Below are positions 11,507 to 23,699 of a DNA stretch of 64,000 bases, piece by piece. Numbering within the stretch: the first letter of the stretch is position 1; each line of letters starts with the position of its first letter. Origin of the DNA: Allium sativum (lineage: Eukaryota > Streptophyta > Magnoliopsida > Asparagales > Amaryllidaceae); the NCBI GenBank assembly GCA_030737875.1, contig CM060910.1, positions 70,998,501-71,062,500 of the forward strand. Reading direction: 5' to 3'. The notes under the pieces were generated by a model that was given only the letters and a program-made list of their open reading frames with translations, did not search any database and was not told the origin of the DNA. The position numbers and the translations under genes are program-made.

Positions 11507-12986
11507 TGACTCAAAAATGGTTCAAACACTAAAGGTGTGAAATCACATTTCACCTAACGGTATGCAAAATGAAAATGGGGTCACAAATGCAAATGCAAGT
11601 AAAAACGGGAAAAGTAGGTAAAAGACAAGTGGTTTTTATAATGGTTCGATCTAGGATAGATCTACGTCCACTTTTGAAGTGTTCTTCATTATCATAAAGA
11701 AAATTACATATAGCATCATCTCATACATCTCGTTTAAATCATTTGCTCATTCTCTTTACAATGATTCTCCATTTTCGCTCTCTTTTAGCTTTAGATCTCA
11801 CTTGAATTCGAAGAGGAATGGATTAGATCTCACAGATTGTGAAAATTATCTTGTAGATCTTTAATCTCTTTAGAGCCTAGATGTTTTTCCTTGATTCCGT
11901 GATGAAGTTTGTGTTAGATCCGGGCTTTTAGAGAAGACTAATGGCGGTTGGAGAGCACTAGAATTGAGTTAGAACCATTTTGAATGGATAATGGATGTGA
12001 TTTGATCTTCATATTGTTGAAGGAAGAAGGAGAGAGCTTTGGCCACCATTAATGAAGCTTTAAGGAGCTTTAAAATGGTGGAAAAATGATTTGGGCAGCC
12101 CTCCGGGGTAGGAGAATAAGTCCTTCGAAGTGTGGTGAAATGGGGTATTTATAGGAGAAGTTTGGACTAGGTGGAAGCCATGTAATTATGGTGAAAAGGG
12201 TATGGGTCGAACGTAAGGGTATTTATGGAATTGCCACTGGACACCTGGAGCCAAATGTATTCAGCTGGCGTGCCCGACCCAAATATTACGATTTTGCCAC
12301 GCTTTAAATAATGACCAACCAACTTTCTCTTTTACTGTCGACCCACATTTATCTTTGTTGATCGACCAGGATGGAAAAATCCGAACCAACCCAGTTAATT
12401 ACAACACTTGCCACCACAATATTTTTATAATGCTCGACCTTAATTTATGTTTGCAGGGACCGACCCAAAATGAGCGCAGCGACCGACCCTACTTCTTGCT
12501 TGACACGTGCACATTTGAATAAATGGGCTTCATTCAATTATTCCATGGTAGCTTGCTGTTAGTACCTCATATGCAGCTTCTTTAGTCCATCACCACGTGC
12601 TTTACTACCAAACATATATGCCGGTTTGTTTTTTATATGAAAGTGGGAATAATTATTACTGAAATGCCATCGCATTGTTCAAAGTGGGGTTTGGTATTTA
12701 AAATTGTGTCATTGTCCACCTTTATATGTAACAGCTTGCGGATGTTCGACCCAAAGTTCCAACCCGCTGTTCGACCCATGGGGATGAACGGTACTAGATC
12801 CATGGACGTATGCATGGTGCTCGACCCAACTGTACAGTGAACAGTGTTCGATCCTGAGTTGATGATGAGTCGCTCGACCACTCAACTCAGTAGCGCTCAA
12901 CCCTGGCAAAATGAGGGGACCACCGCTGCTCAAGAGTGTTGTTCGACCCATGCAGATGTTCGATCGAGCGGGTGGGGGATGATGTG
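11507..12986 (-). mobile_element. Tat/Ogre-like 5' LTR, first part (interrupted)
   Basis: The LTR lies directly upstream of gag on the minus strand. It includes the TCTACGTCCACTT block (11669 on) common next to such LTRs, a TATA box at 12142-12154, and a U3 with at least ten TCGACC/TCGACCCA motifs (12200-12960). It is interrupted by a solo LTR and resumes at 19361. Confidence 0.6.
12142..12154 (-). promoter_or_regulatory. LTR TATA box (Tat-like element)
   Basis: The minus strand reads CCTATAAATACCC, a near-consensus TATA box pointing toward the gag at 11441. This fixes the LTR orientation. Confidence 0.6.
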
Positions 12987-15900
12987 TGTGACGATCCCAA
13001 AATCCGTGTGACGGTATTAAGGATAATCATTGGAATATAACACATCAATCATCATAGCAGAGTACAGATAATAGCAAAAACAATAAATAGAATAATTTTA
13101 CATGGATATGACAGCGGAATCACAACATGTAACAACATCAGAATAACACAACGTAGGATATAACTTAGTAAATAAAAGAGAAATGATCAGTCACCATCGC
13201 CAGAGGCGGAATATATACATGCAGTGAGACATAATAAGGGTATCAGTCTACATCGCCGAAGGCGGTACATATATATACGATAATAAGTACTGAAAGTAAA
13301 GCAGTCTGCATCGCCTGTGGCGGAATCATAATATAAGTACAATAATGGCGGAAAATGTCAAAGTCATCTCTGTGAAGTCAGCCTCGCCATGAGCCAAAAT
13401 GTACTCTATGCAACAGTGCAGAGCCAAAAACAACCTGCCACATGTGAACTAGGCTGCCCGTGTGAAAATAAGGGCACCCGCGTTTGCAAAGTGAAACAAA
13501 CAACGAGTCAGTCATGGGGACTGGTATGAGAAATCTATTTAACAGTTTAAACAACAGTAATAAGCAAATCATAGGACCACGCCACTTTCGCGGAACGGGT
13601 TTACTCCAGTGATTGCTAGTGCATTTAAAACAAAGTAAATTCTTTAAAACAACGCAATGCTTTTAAAAAGAATGAAGCCATTATAAGACTCAAGTCCCAT
13701 CATACAATGCAACGCAAGCCGGAGGATAGAGTTTTACCTTATAATGGCCAAATATGCTTGATACGTGTAAAGCAAAATCATTTGGTATTATTATTACTAA
13801 TGCATATATGTTTCAAAAATGAATAGCATCATAAATATCAATCATAGGCGACATAAGCGTCCCATGCCACTATGTCGCCATATATAAGTTACAATCGAAT
13901 CTGTTATCTCGTATTGGAAATTGGATTTCCGTCATGAGTCGAGGCAAGGGGCAAGCTCCTCTCCGCTTCGAGACATTCTAGCAAATGCCTCAGGACTACA
14001 CACTCTGGGTAACCCCTGGATGCTTCAGGGCCGGTCCTCTCTTACGTTTGAGGATTAGTTATTCCTGAACACACGTTTCCTGGTCCTTACAGACCTATAA
14101 TCGAGGCGCCTCGCATTCCAACAACCACATAGGTGAAAAATAGATATAAATGTCAGGGCTGGTAAGTCACTGACACCACCATAGCTAGAAAGAAACGTCG
14201 TGCTCTCCCTGCAGTCCTTATCCCGTTTTTAACTCATACCGAGGTGTGAGGCTCGCGAATCCACGCTATACACAAAGCCAGGCCACGTAGACCGTGCTTT
14301 GATCATCAACCACAAGACATTGCTTTGCAACAAAAGCCTTGATCACAGCATCTTGGCATGCCACATAGGCAGTCCACTCCATACGACTGATTTCCATCGA
14401 TATATAACCTCTGAGCTCGTACGTCTCAGAGAAGGGCGTTAAGCAAAAGAATAAATTCTCCGCCGCCAAACAGATATATATTTAACAGAGATCAATCAGT
14501 ATAGAACAAAATCCAATGTCAGACACACAGTCCATTTACAAGTCCGTTCTGGGTCTGAACGAAACCGGAGGCGTCAAATCCCTCGTATATCCATCCAATC
14601 AGCACATACGTTCAGACGGCTACTACTTCCGTTCCTTCACGGTAGCTACTCCAGTCAGGAACCTCAGCAGCGCCCATCCAACGATACGATGATCGTCGGT
14701 CTTGAATCGTCTTTGCATTTTCCAATTCGAATCGCTCGATCAATTATTTGAAATGAGGGTTAGCTCGGCCTTTTCAAATAATTCACGTAATTAGAATTCA
14801 AATCAATTCTTTCTATGGTTATATTATTCGACATCCATATTTCAGTTCTTTAGTGTTATTTTCGTGTCAAACACATACAACCATCAAATATCAAACAGAT
14901 CAAGCCAAATTGGTTTATTTCCAATCTATGTTGCTTATAATATTTTATAATGATTTTTCGCCATTTTTATTTATTTAAAAATGGCCATATTCAATTAAAC
15001 GACGTTTCAGGTCGTGCCGTGGCACTGGCGCTGTTTTCCCCCTAATTTGTTTTACACATATCGGAAAATCTAACCGTTGGATTTCCACAAAGTCTATATC
15101 AGTGGGAAGATATTCCCAAAGCGGACCCAACGGTTCCAGTTTCGTGAAAATTCGACGGTCGGATCTTCCACACTAGTCGTTTGAAGTTACGGTTTCAAAA
15201 TTCAAACTACAGCGTCGTTATTCGGTTTAATTTAATTATATTTATATTTATATATAAATATAAACGATTCTGGAGCTGTTTTTCTTCAGATTTGAATTAA
15301 ACATTCCAGACAATCCAACCGTTGGATTTTTACAAGGTTGGTGCCGTTGGAAAGATATTTCGAAGGCGAACCTAGCGGTTACGGTTTCGGGAAAATCCGA
15401 CGGTCAGATTTCTCGTACTAATCGTTTCAAATTACGATTCCAAAACACGAACTGCACGGCTTCGATTCCTTTTAATTATGGTTCGCTCTATAATTTCAAA
15501 TATAGTTCATTCATTCATTTCAACTTCGTTTTCACTTCAAATTTTTCACTAACGCCTTAATATTTCGAAAAATTTCAGCATAACCTCCTTTGTACGGGAA
15601 CGGGTTTGGAAATTTATTGGGCCGTGTTAGGTACCCAATAAATCCTATAAAGCATCCACATATTTATAGTGATATATTCTGGTGTTTACGGGGGAGCATG
15701 TATAGATAATAACTCCAGAGAATAAATTCTCGTCACCCCGCTCCGTGTGGAAATAAATAGTCCATGTGCCGTGTCTAATAACTAGAGAGACATGATTATT
15801 GTCAACCCCAGACCCGTGTAGGGTTTTTATTAATCTGGCAATTTATCGTTATATTTTATATAATCCATATTAGTCATCAGTTCGACCTGTAGTATAAAAT

Positions 15901-16429
15901 CATCGCCATACAAGCCTCTCGCTCGTATGGTAAATCTTCCACCTCGTCACACAAGCTCCAATTGCTTATGTGGAATATGATGAAGTATGCCTATCGTCAA
16001 GAAGTATGCCATGTAGTGTAGTTCAAAATTAATTGTCACTATCCTATGGCGATGTTTATTATTTCACACAGAATAACCAGCACTCCGCATCCAATGGCAT
16101 TCACAGGAGTTGATATGAAAATAAAATTGCGCAGCCAACTCATCAAGGCTTACCTATTTGTCGGGCACACAAATAATTTCTTTACTCTACAGCTAATCCA
16201 TTTTTCCCTGTTCAACACATGTATATATATGCAGAACAAAGCTAATAATAATATTTCTAGCAAACTATTATTTATTTCGACACGTGCGTATTTTTATCAA
16301 AGCGTATACATGATAAAAGAAATATTTTTATCATCAAAAATATTTATTCAACACGTGAATGTTTTTAACACTTCATATTCACAATAAAGATGTAGATTTT
16401 ATTGTCTATTCATTTTATTTTAAAATACG

Positions 16430-17335
16430 ATAACATTCAACACATGAATTTCAACTCGACGAACGAATCTCAATTCAACACATGAATATTCTCTATAGTT
16501 TGTATATATATATATAAAAATGTGATTTGTATCATTGAATCTATTTGTTTAAATTCGAATAATATTCAACACATGAATTTCAACTCAACGAATGAATTTC
16601 AATTCAACACATGAATATTCTCTATAGTTTGTATATATATAAAAATGTGATTTTTATCGTTGAATCTATTTGTTTAAATTCGAATAATATTCAACACATG
16701 AATTTCAACTCAACGAATGAATTTCAATTCAACACATGAATATCCTCTATAGTTTGTATATATATAAAAATGTGATTTTTATCGTTGAATCTATTTGTTT
16801 AAATTCGAATAATATTCAACACATGAATTTCAACTCAACGAATGAATTTCAATTCAACACATGAATATCCTCTATAGTTTGTTTATATATAAAAATGTGA
16901 TTTTTATCGTTAAATCCATTTGTTTAAATTCGAATAATATTCAACACATGAATTTCAACTCAACGAATGAATTTCAATTCAACACATGAATGTCCTCTAT
17001 AGTTTGTATATATATATATATAAATGTGATTTTTATCGTTGAATCTATTTGTTTAAATTCGAATAATATTCAACACATGAATTTCAACTCAATGAATGAA
17101 TTTCAATTCAACACATGAATATCCTCTATAGTTTGTATATATATAAAAATGTGATTTTTATCGTTAAATCTATTTGTTCAAATTCAAATAATATTCAACA
17201 CATGAATTTCAACTCAACGAATGAATTTCAATTCAACACATGAATATTCTCTATAGTTTGTATATATATATAAATGTGATTTTTATCGTTAAATCTATTT
17301 GTTTAAATTCGAATAATATTCAACACATGAATTTT
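16430..17335. repeat. 125-bp tandem array, about 7 units
   Basis: The anchor AAATTCGAATAATATTCAAC recurs with starts 125 bases apart (one spacing is 129, from extra TA units). Each unit holds two TTCAACACATGAAT motifs, a TCAACGAATGAATTTC motif and a short TATATATA tract. It lies in the R-U5 part of the solo LTR. The motif also occurs singly in the related LTRs, so the array was probably amplified from sequence already in the LTR. Confidence 0.9.
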
Positions 17336-17564
17336 GGTTTCAACATATGTAATTAATTTCAACAAATGAAAATTATTCTAGCACATGAATATTTCAGAAA
17401 TTTTCGGCAGCATAACGGCAGGGTAGTTAAAACCGGGACCGTCCCTAGTACGGCTCCTCGCTCTACCTTAAAACCTCGTGGTTTTTTACAATGGGGATCA
17501 TGCATCAAGTTCGCACGCAGGCGGCATGTTTTATTTTCAATTCCACAATCCTATCCTAATTTGT

Positions 17565-17660
17565 TTCAACCACAAGAGGGTATTTTTCAACCACAAAGAT
17601 ATTTTTCAACCACAGAGGTATTTTTCAACCACAATATCAACCACAAACAATTATTTCCAA
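17565..17660. repeat. Short degenerate TTTTTCAACCACA repeat
   Basis: Four or so units of TTTTTCAACCACA(A) spaced by about 17-24 bases follow the 125-bp array inside the solo LTR. Non-coding. Confidence 0.6.
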
Positions 17661-18214
17661 CTATTCGTCATACCATATAATATCACGTCAATCACAAGCA
17701 ATAAATATCGTCCATGGTCTGTGGACGAGGGGAGTATATATATATATATATTATTTCTATAATTCACTTGCATTTCATCAAAATTCAAAGCATATATGTT
17801 TCATACAATGCTTGTATAATTTATATATCGCTAATATAACTTATACAACACATGTACATGAGGTATACAATGCGTATATAATTTACACTTCGCTTATATA
17901 ATTTATACAACACGATTCCATCCACACAGTTTAGTTTAGGTTCCTCACATTGGTTTTGTAGTGCTAAAAATCGTAGGAAGATCAGAAAAATCCGCTGCTT
18001 CTGCTAGATGGTAGGGAGCCTCCTTGCAGTCACGGTGTCTCCTGTTTCATCGAGTTTCGTTAACGAATGAAAAAGATATGATTTTTCAAAGTTTTGCAAC
18101 GCTTTATAGTGTAAAAACAGTTCAAAATTAAACAACCCGTTAGTTTTCAAACCTACTCAAATTTAGGTTTTGATTTTTCGCTCGATTCGTTGCTCGATAG
18201 GTCGATCAAATTGT

Positions 18215-18500
18215 TGGACGTCGACGAGGGAGGGGAGGGCTTCCCGGCGCCACCAGCCTCTTCCAATTCGACGGCGGTATGGACCCTGGGCGGCGGTTTA
18301 AACGCGCCCACTTCGGAGCGTCAGATCTCGATGGTGGCGCTACTGATGATGGCGAAACTGGGTCGGATCTGAAGAGGGGTGAAGGGGCTTTCGAGGGAAG
18401 GTGGTGGCGCGGCCTGGTTTCGCCTGTGGCGGCCGGAAAATGAGGGGGAAGGACGGAGCTCGATGAACCGTCGAGAGCGAGGGAGGCGGCTAGGTTTTCC
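18215..18500 (-). other. GC-rich block downstream of the LTR promoter
   Basis: A markedly GC-rich segment in an AT-rich LTR, lying just downstream of the minus-strand TATA box. Equivalent GC-rich blocks occupy the same place at 50880-51160 and 58380-58670. It looks like a first exon or structured leader. No recognisable protein. Confidence 0.5.
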
Positions 18501-18551
18501 GTGGTTTTTATTTTTTTATTTTTTTTTTGAAAGAAAAAATCCTATTGGCCG

Positions 18552-18563
18552 AGGATTTATAGT
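18552..18563 (-). promoter_or_regulatory. Solo LTR TATA box
   Basis: The minus strand reads ACTATAAATCC about 790 bases from the LTR start, the same relative place as in the related element. It implies a U3 of about 0.8 kb. Confidence 0.5.
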
Positions 18564-19360
18564 AAATTTTAAATAGTGTTTTTACAAACGAACTCGAAGT
18601 CAAACCCAACGAATGTCGCCCCTAGCGTTTTACCCCCATCCCGGACACAATGGAATATGTTTCGTAGGCCAATTCGACTATTACAGTCAGTTATTTTTCA
18701 AATTAAAGTATAAAACATTTTATATTCAATTTGAACGTACATTTCAATTTGCCAGAGCCACAAACTGAATCGAAAAATTCCAGAAAAATAAATCTAGCTT
18801 TGTTTTGACGATACGTTCCCAACAAAACCAGTTTCGTCGAATTCTGAGCTCATATGCAAAATGTCCATTTTTAGGTCGACCCATTTTAACAGAAATTGAC
18901 CAATCACATTTTCTTTTGCCCCGCTCACATACTAGCTTCAAAAATTATGAAATTTGAAACCTAAGAATAATTTGACATCCCGGACCCAACAAAAGTGGTT
19001 TCGTCGAATTGCGAGGTCGTATGCAAAATATCTATTTTCAAGGGCTATATGTGCTATATAGCGACCTTTCAGAAAATTCATTCGGCCATAACTTTTGATT
19101 CCCGTTATGAAACTTCGATTTTTCAGATTCGTTAGAAAGGTATCCATAAACAGATTTACATATTTTCAGTTTTGCTAAAATCCGTTATATTTTCCACCTG
19201 GTATCGTCAGACAAAGTTTGTATTCAAATTTTCAAACTGCCATACTAGCCCCAATTCATTATTTTATTGAAATATGCTATTTCAATTATTCAAATTCTTT
19301 GGTAATAACCAATTTTAAAAATTTTAAATTGGTTCACATTTTCCGGGTTATTACAATGTG

Positions 19361-19914
19361 GCCTTGCTTGACCCCTTCATTTCACATATTTGTGCCAAGA
19401 TTCTCATGCAATGTCACATCATTTATACATTGTTATTGCATGGAGCCTTTCACGTCATCAGCTGAGCCTTTCCCCAAGCCTTGTATTTAAAGTGATCCTT
19501 CCATGCATTATGTATTTAAAATGGAACGATATGCTCCTCTCGTTAACGTTATGCAAGCGTGGGTTTGCTTCATGATCCACGTGAATATCTCATGTCATGT
19601 GGTTTATTCCACTTCTTCATATAACTAACGCATGCTTCATTTGCATGTGGCAAATGCATGTTATTGTGAACTATGGTCCAGCTTCATATGTCATATTCCA
19701 AAGCTTCCATGCACTATATAATGTTTATTGTTTCAATACTAATGTGATATATCACTTGTGTCCAATCATATATATGAATGCCAATCCATCGTGTATAGTT
19801 GTAAGTGATCTTTGCATGGATGTGATACACGTGATATACGATTGCTGGTCCATGTCGTCTTTGCTATACGCCCGGTCTGTCGCGTCATTTCATAGTCGAC
19901 GTACTATTTTTTGA
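19361..19914 (-). mobile_element. Tat/Ogre-like LTR, second part
   Basis: Sequence resumes after the solo LTR with its duplicated ATGTG. Non-coding, rich in CATGCA/CATG motifs, presumed U3 of the LTR begun at 11507. Its outer end is not identified because CACTA sequence follows. Confidence 0.4.
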
Positions 19915-20048
19915 ACTGCGTTTTATGACGGGGTTAACAGGTGTAGCAGCGTTCATGTTTTATATTTTTATATACTTTACGTCAATGGTTGCAATCGGTT
20001 GTCAAACGCTGCCATAAATTGCAACTTATAATTGATTTTCTTGTAGTG
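19915..20048. mobile_element. CACTA transposon end (right terminus on plus strand)
   Basis: It ends in TTTTCTTGTAGTG at 20048, the CACTA terminus. It is preceded by short inverted subterminal motifs (GGTTGCAATCGGTTGTCAAACGCTG region), typical of CACTA ends. It abuts the TNP2 coding remnant, so it seems to be a second CACTA element inserted into the first. Its left end is not found. Confidence 0.6.
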
Positions 20049-20051
20049 AAG

Positions 20052-21960
20052 TCTTCCATTTTTATAGTCGACACATCTACGAAGATTAGAGGAAATTCCA
20101 TCAAGAAATCGTAATCCTTCCATCCATTTTAATATTACTTTAACTTGATTGTTGTCCAGTTCATAGCAGGCTGTAGATTTATTACTGTCATTTGGCTTCA
20201 TATGGAAGTTAGGAGGATTACATATTTCTTCTATATCACGTCATGATTTCAGATTGTCCTTAGTCTTTCCCTTAATGTTCAAAACTGTATTAAACACATT
20301 ATCAAACACGTTTTTCTCGTTATGCATCACGTCAATGTTATGACAGATTAAGAGATTTTTCAAATAAGGTAACTGCTGGAATATACTTTGTTTGCACCAA
20401 CCGTTGAATTACCTTAAATTTCAGTTTGTTGTCCAGTTTCTTGTATCTTTAGATAATCTTTTACACGTTTATATATATCCTCGTCTGATCAAACTGTCGG
20501 TGCTCACAGAGTCTTGCGCTTATTAGCCGTGAAGTTGTCTTGACTCTTCTAAAAGGAAGATTAATATGGAGGAAATATTGATGATAATCAAACTTTATTC
20601 CAATGTTGTAAAGCAAATGCTCGCGTTTTTTCCATGTAATAAGGACAAGCAAAACGACTAGCCACATTCCAACTTGAAAGCATTGCATATGCAGGAAAAT
20701 TGCTAATAGCCCATAACAAAGAAGAGAACATCCCCAAAAAATAATTGGATACATCGTATGTTTCAATTCCTTCATACCATAATGTTTTCAACTCTTTGAT
20801 TAATGGTTGTAAGTAAACATCGATGCCCTATGTCGCATCATCAGGGCCAGAGACGGTAATTATGAGAAACATGTACGGAGTTTTCATACACGTCAATTGA
20901 GTAGATTGTAAGTGTAATTACTATAGGTCAAGATGAATATTTAGAACCAAAATGAGAAAACAACGAGAATCCATCCATACATAAACGTAATCTAACATTA
21001 CGGCTCTCCACCGTGAAATTGGGATACTTCTTACCAACATACTTCCATGCTTCTCCATCGGATGGGTGTATTAACGTACCTTTTTCAGGCGTTCTCACAC
21101 TATGTCATCTCATATAATGCGTTGTTATAGATGACGCATAACTTTTGAAGTCTAGGATTGATAGGAAAGTAATGCATACGCTTGTACGAAACTTTTTTTC
21201 CTTCTTTTTCCTTAGGTTGTATCTTTCTTGATTACGTGTTTTACAATTCCTAAGAATGACGTCTTCTTTCCAAAATAACATACAATCATTTAAACATGTG
21301 TCTATTTTTTGATATGGCAAACCAAAAGATGACATAAGTTTTTTCATTTTATAATAATTTTCACACACTAAATTATCAGATGACATACGACGTTTAGCAG
21401 CTTGAACAACGGTCGTAAATTCGTCTTCAGTAAGGTTGTATTTTGATTTCATTGTAGTGTACTATGTAGTTACTGATAATTGAGTGTCGCTTGTATATCT
21501 ACTCTAAAGGGGTTTCTTAGCAGCATCCAATAAATCATTTTTTTTTGCTTCAACATTTGGTTCTTCTTCGACGTTAACATCGTCTTTATCAATTTCAACA
21601 GTATGGAACATTGATTGTGTTGCATCTTCAACCATATGATCTATGAGATTCGTCGTATTAACTTCAACACTAACGACCTCCACTGATGTTCTTGATTAAG
21701 GGCTATAATTTCTCCATGACGATCCCACACCAAATATTTGGATACGAAACCGTATTGGCGCAAATGAACCCTAACCATGTCTAGTATTTTATGCTCCAAA
21801 AATTTGCACCAACTACATGGACAACGAATTTCCACATCATTTCCAATATTATTTAAAGCAAATTCGATGAATACATATATCCCGTTAAGAAAATGTTCAA
21901 TTATTGAGCCTTTAATTTCCTTCTTTGAAACATCTAATTCCGATCAATAAATAATTGGTC
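20052..21960 (-). pseudogene. CACTA TNP2-type transposase, multiply broken
   Basis: TNP2 proteins cut and move CACTA elements. Read on the minus strand: a Transpos_assoc-like start with VEIRCPCSWCKFLEH and YLVWDRHGE (about 21830-21700); the Transposase_21 region with YQKIDTCLNDCMLFWKED (about 21305-21250); LWYEGIETYD...LLWAISNFPAYAMLSSW...ACPYYMEKT (about 20790-20610); and a DUF4218-like VILKWMEGLRFLDGISSNLRRCVDYKNGRLH (about 20145-20055). Several frameshifts and stops separate these, and a probable Trp-to-stop change lies near the start. The frame is cut at 20048 by another CACTA end. Inactive. Confidence 0.85.
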
Positions 21961-22157
21961 GTTTTTCCGACTTTAAACTTATAATGAAAAGTGAAAACAA
22001 ATATTAATCGTTCGTTCTATATTTTATTTATATTTTACTGTTTTAGCAAACATGTACTAAATTATATAAGATTTTTTCTAAATTTATTTTAAATAAATAA
22101 TTAATGGTTCATTGACATTTTTGTGCCTTCTGTGATTGTCAGTCATCCCACTTCCCA

Positions 22158-22355
22158 TTACAAACACAATAGTAATTACAATCCGTAAATCATATCATTT
22201 TAAACGACTTTCCAAAATTTTGAAGCACTTCGGCTGTGTTCCTTGTATCGTACACAAATGTGTGTACACAAAGAATGAAAAGGAAATGTCGAAATTCTGT
22301 GAGCCGTTTAAAATAATATGATTTATTAAACGTAATTACTTTATAGTGTTTGTAA
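22158..22355. repeat. Imperfect long hairpin in CACTA arm
   Basis: The outer arms TTACAAACAC (22158-22167) and GTGTTTGTAA (22346-22355) pair, followed inward by AGTAATTAC/GTAATTACT and AAATCATATCATTTTAAACG against CGTTTAAAATAATATGATTT. The total is about 198 bases with imperfect arms of 60-80. It could be a small MITE or a local inverted duplication. Confidence 0.6.
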
Positions 22356-23039
22356 CTTGTCAAATATGGGGACAAATCCGACAAATGTTGTATCAGATAA
22401 ATAGGGATGTCTAGTTTGTAAAAAAAACGAATATCCATATAACGGTCAAATACAACACTTATCAGACAGGACCAAATAATATAAGGGTTTAAATATTTGT
22501 TTATAATAAATTTAAATATGTAATTTGTTTATATTTTATCGTTTTAAATCATATGTACTAAATTATACATTTTTACTATTTTGCATAATATATAACTCGT
22601 TTTTGCTTATATACTCAAGTGAATATATAATTTGTTTATATACTAAGTTATACTATTTAAGGAATTCTAACTATGATTAATCCTAACAAAATCATTCGAA
22701 ATCATCGAAAACTTATTAAACACCAAATTAATTCATGTATTCACATAAATATACAATTCGTTTTCGCATAATTATCCAAAACTATGATCAGTCCTAACAT
22801 AATACAAAACTCTTCTTCGCATGAATTAAACTGTTTGCAAAACTTATCATTCTACACATATATAGCTAACCTAGCTATTAGTAATAATTTGAACATTTTG
22901 ATGATAACAATAGTAATTGACATGTAATATGATGTAATAAACATTCACTAGCTATTAGGAATAAGTATAATACAAATTTTGGTCTAAATTACAAAACTTA
23001 AATAAGTAGGGTTTTATTTTTAAAAAACCCTGATTTTGA

Positions 23040-23260
23040 GATTATCGGGGAGTGGAGAGGGGCTGCACGAAAAGCGTGGTGGCGCCGAAGGTGATATGGA
23101 GGTAGTTTGGAGGGATACGGCGTTTGGGGAGGAGGGGAGATGGTTTGGAGGGGTACAACATTTGGGGAGGAGGAGATTTGATGTGGTTTTCGTTTGTTTT
23201 GGATTGGGAAATAAATTGAACATCAGGTTGCGGGTTATGGGAAATGTATTCAGGTGATTT
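23040..23260. other. G-rich segment with a two-copy repeat in CACTA arm
   Basis: A GC-rich island in an AT-rich arm. A unit of about 42-45 bases ending TTTGGGGAGGA occurs twice (about 23100-23180). Short frames on both strands have no recognisable domain. It could be the untranslated leader of the transposon. Confidence 0.4.
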
Positions 23261-23408
23261 GCAATGCCTTTCAACGACCGCAAACGTCTAGTATTATAAT
23301 GGTTTTAGATCACACGTCACGAAACCATCGTGTCGTTGTAACCCGTTGGAAATGTCATTGTCGACCGGTGAAAAATGACTGTCGTTATATGCTGTAATTC
23401 TAGTAGTG

Positions 23409-23690
23409 CTTCGACATAAACAGTGAAATGTTTCGACCCATCGGGAATAGGTAAAACTAACGCACTTGTCAGCTGCTCCTTCGGCTTCCGTAGACCTTCA
23501 TGCATTTCTCGTCTCGTGCAAGGATTGTGCTTTTCTTGTTTAGGCAAGTCAATGATACTGTCATTTTTGTGAAGTCAATGAATTTTCTATAATATATGGC
23601 CAAACCAAGAAAACTTCTAATTTTAGATGTGTAACTCATCCAAATCTTCCAATTTTACATAGTTGCCACCTTTGGAGAACCTAGACTCCA
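23409..23690 (-). pseudogene. Ty3/gypsy RT-RNase H fragment, cut by CACTA
   Basis: The minus strand reads SKIRSFLGLAIYYRKFIDFTKM, then after a frameshift LRKPKEQLTSALVLPIPDGSKHFTVYVEA. This is the RT connection region and the start of RNase H in gypsy polymerases, where [11 protein letters not shown] and LTSAPVLxLPDGS are expected. The frame ends exactly at the CACTA terminus (23408/23409). It continues rightward only weakly. The rest of pol is not found. Confidence 0.75.
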
Positions 23691-23699
23691 CCGAGTTAG

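Larger units (their letters stand above)
12987..19355 (-). mobile_element. Giant solo LTR (6.37 kb), perfect TSD
   Basis: The ends are TGTGACGATCCC (left) and CGGGTTATTACA (right), flanked by identical 5-bp duplications ATGTG (12982-12986 and 19356-19360). The same right end and many internal blocks occur in the LTRs of the element at 45568-59600 (for example the GAGTCGAGGCAAGGGGCAAG block at 13939 and 46340), so this is the same family in the same orientation. The minus strand gives about 0.8 kb of U3, a TATA box near 18557, a GC-rich block (18215-18500), then over 5 kb of R-U5. A 125-bp minisatellite lies at 16430-17335. No gag or pol: a solo LTR left by recombination. Confidence 0.9.
20049..23408 (-). 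mobile_element. CACTA transposon body with right terminus
   Basis: It contains the TNP2 remnant (20052-21960) and a 1.4-kb non-coding arm with subterminal repeats, and ends in TTCTAGTAGTG at 23408. Directly beyond, a gypsy RT/RNase H frame starts abruptly, so the element inserted in that pol gene. The left terminus of this element is not identified. Confidence 0.7.

Noticed and set aside
16430..17335. CRISPR-like array
   Set aside because: The whole 125-bp unit repeats with no unique spacers, and the DNA is a plant LTR.
23020..23283. Pro-rich minus frame in the CACTA arm
   Set aside because: Composition follows a GC-rich repeat. No domain and no partner exon seen.
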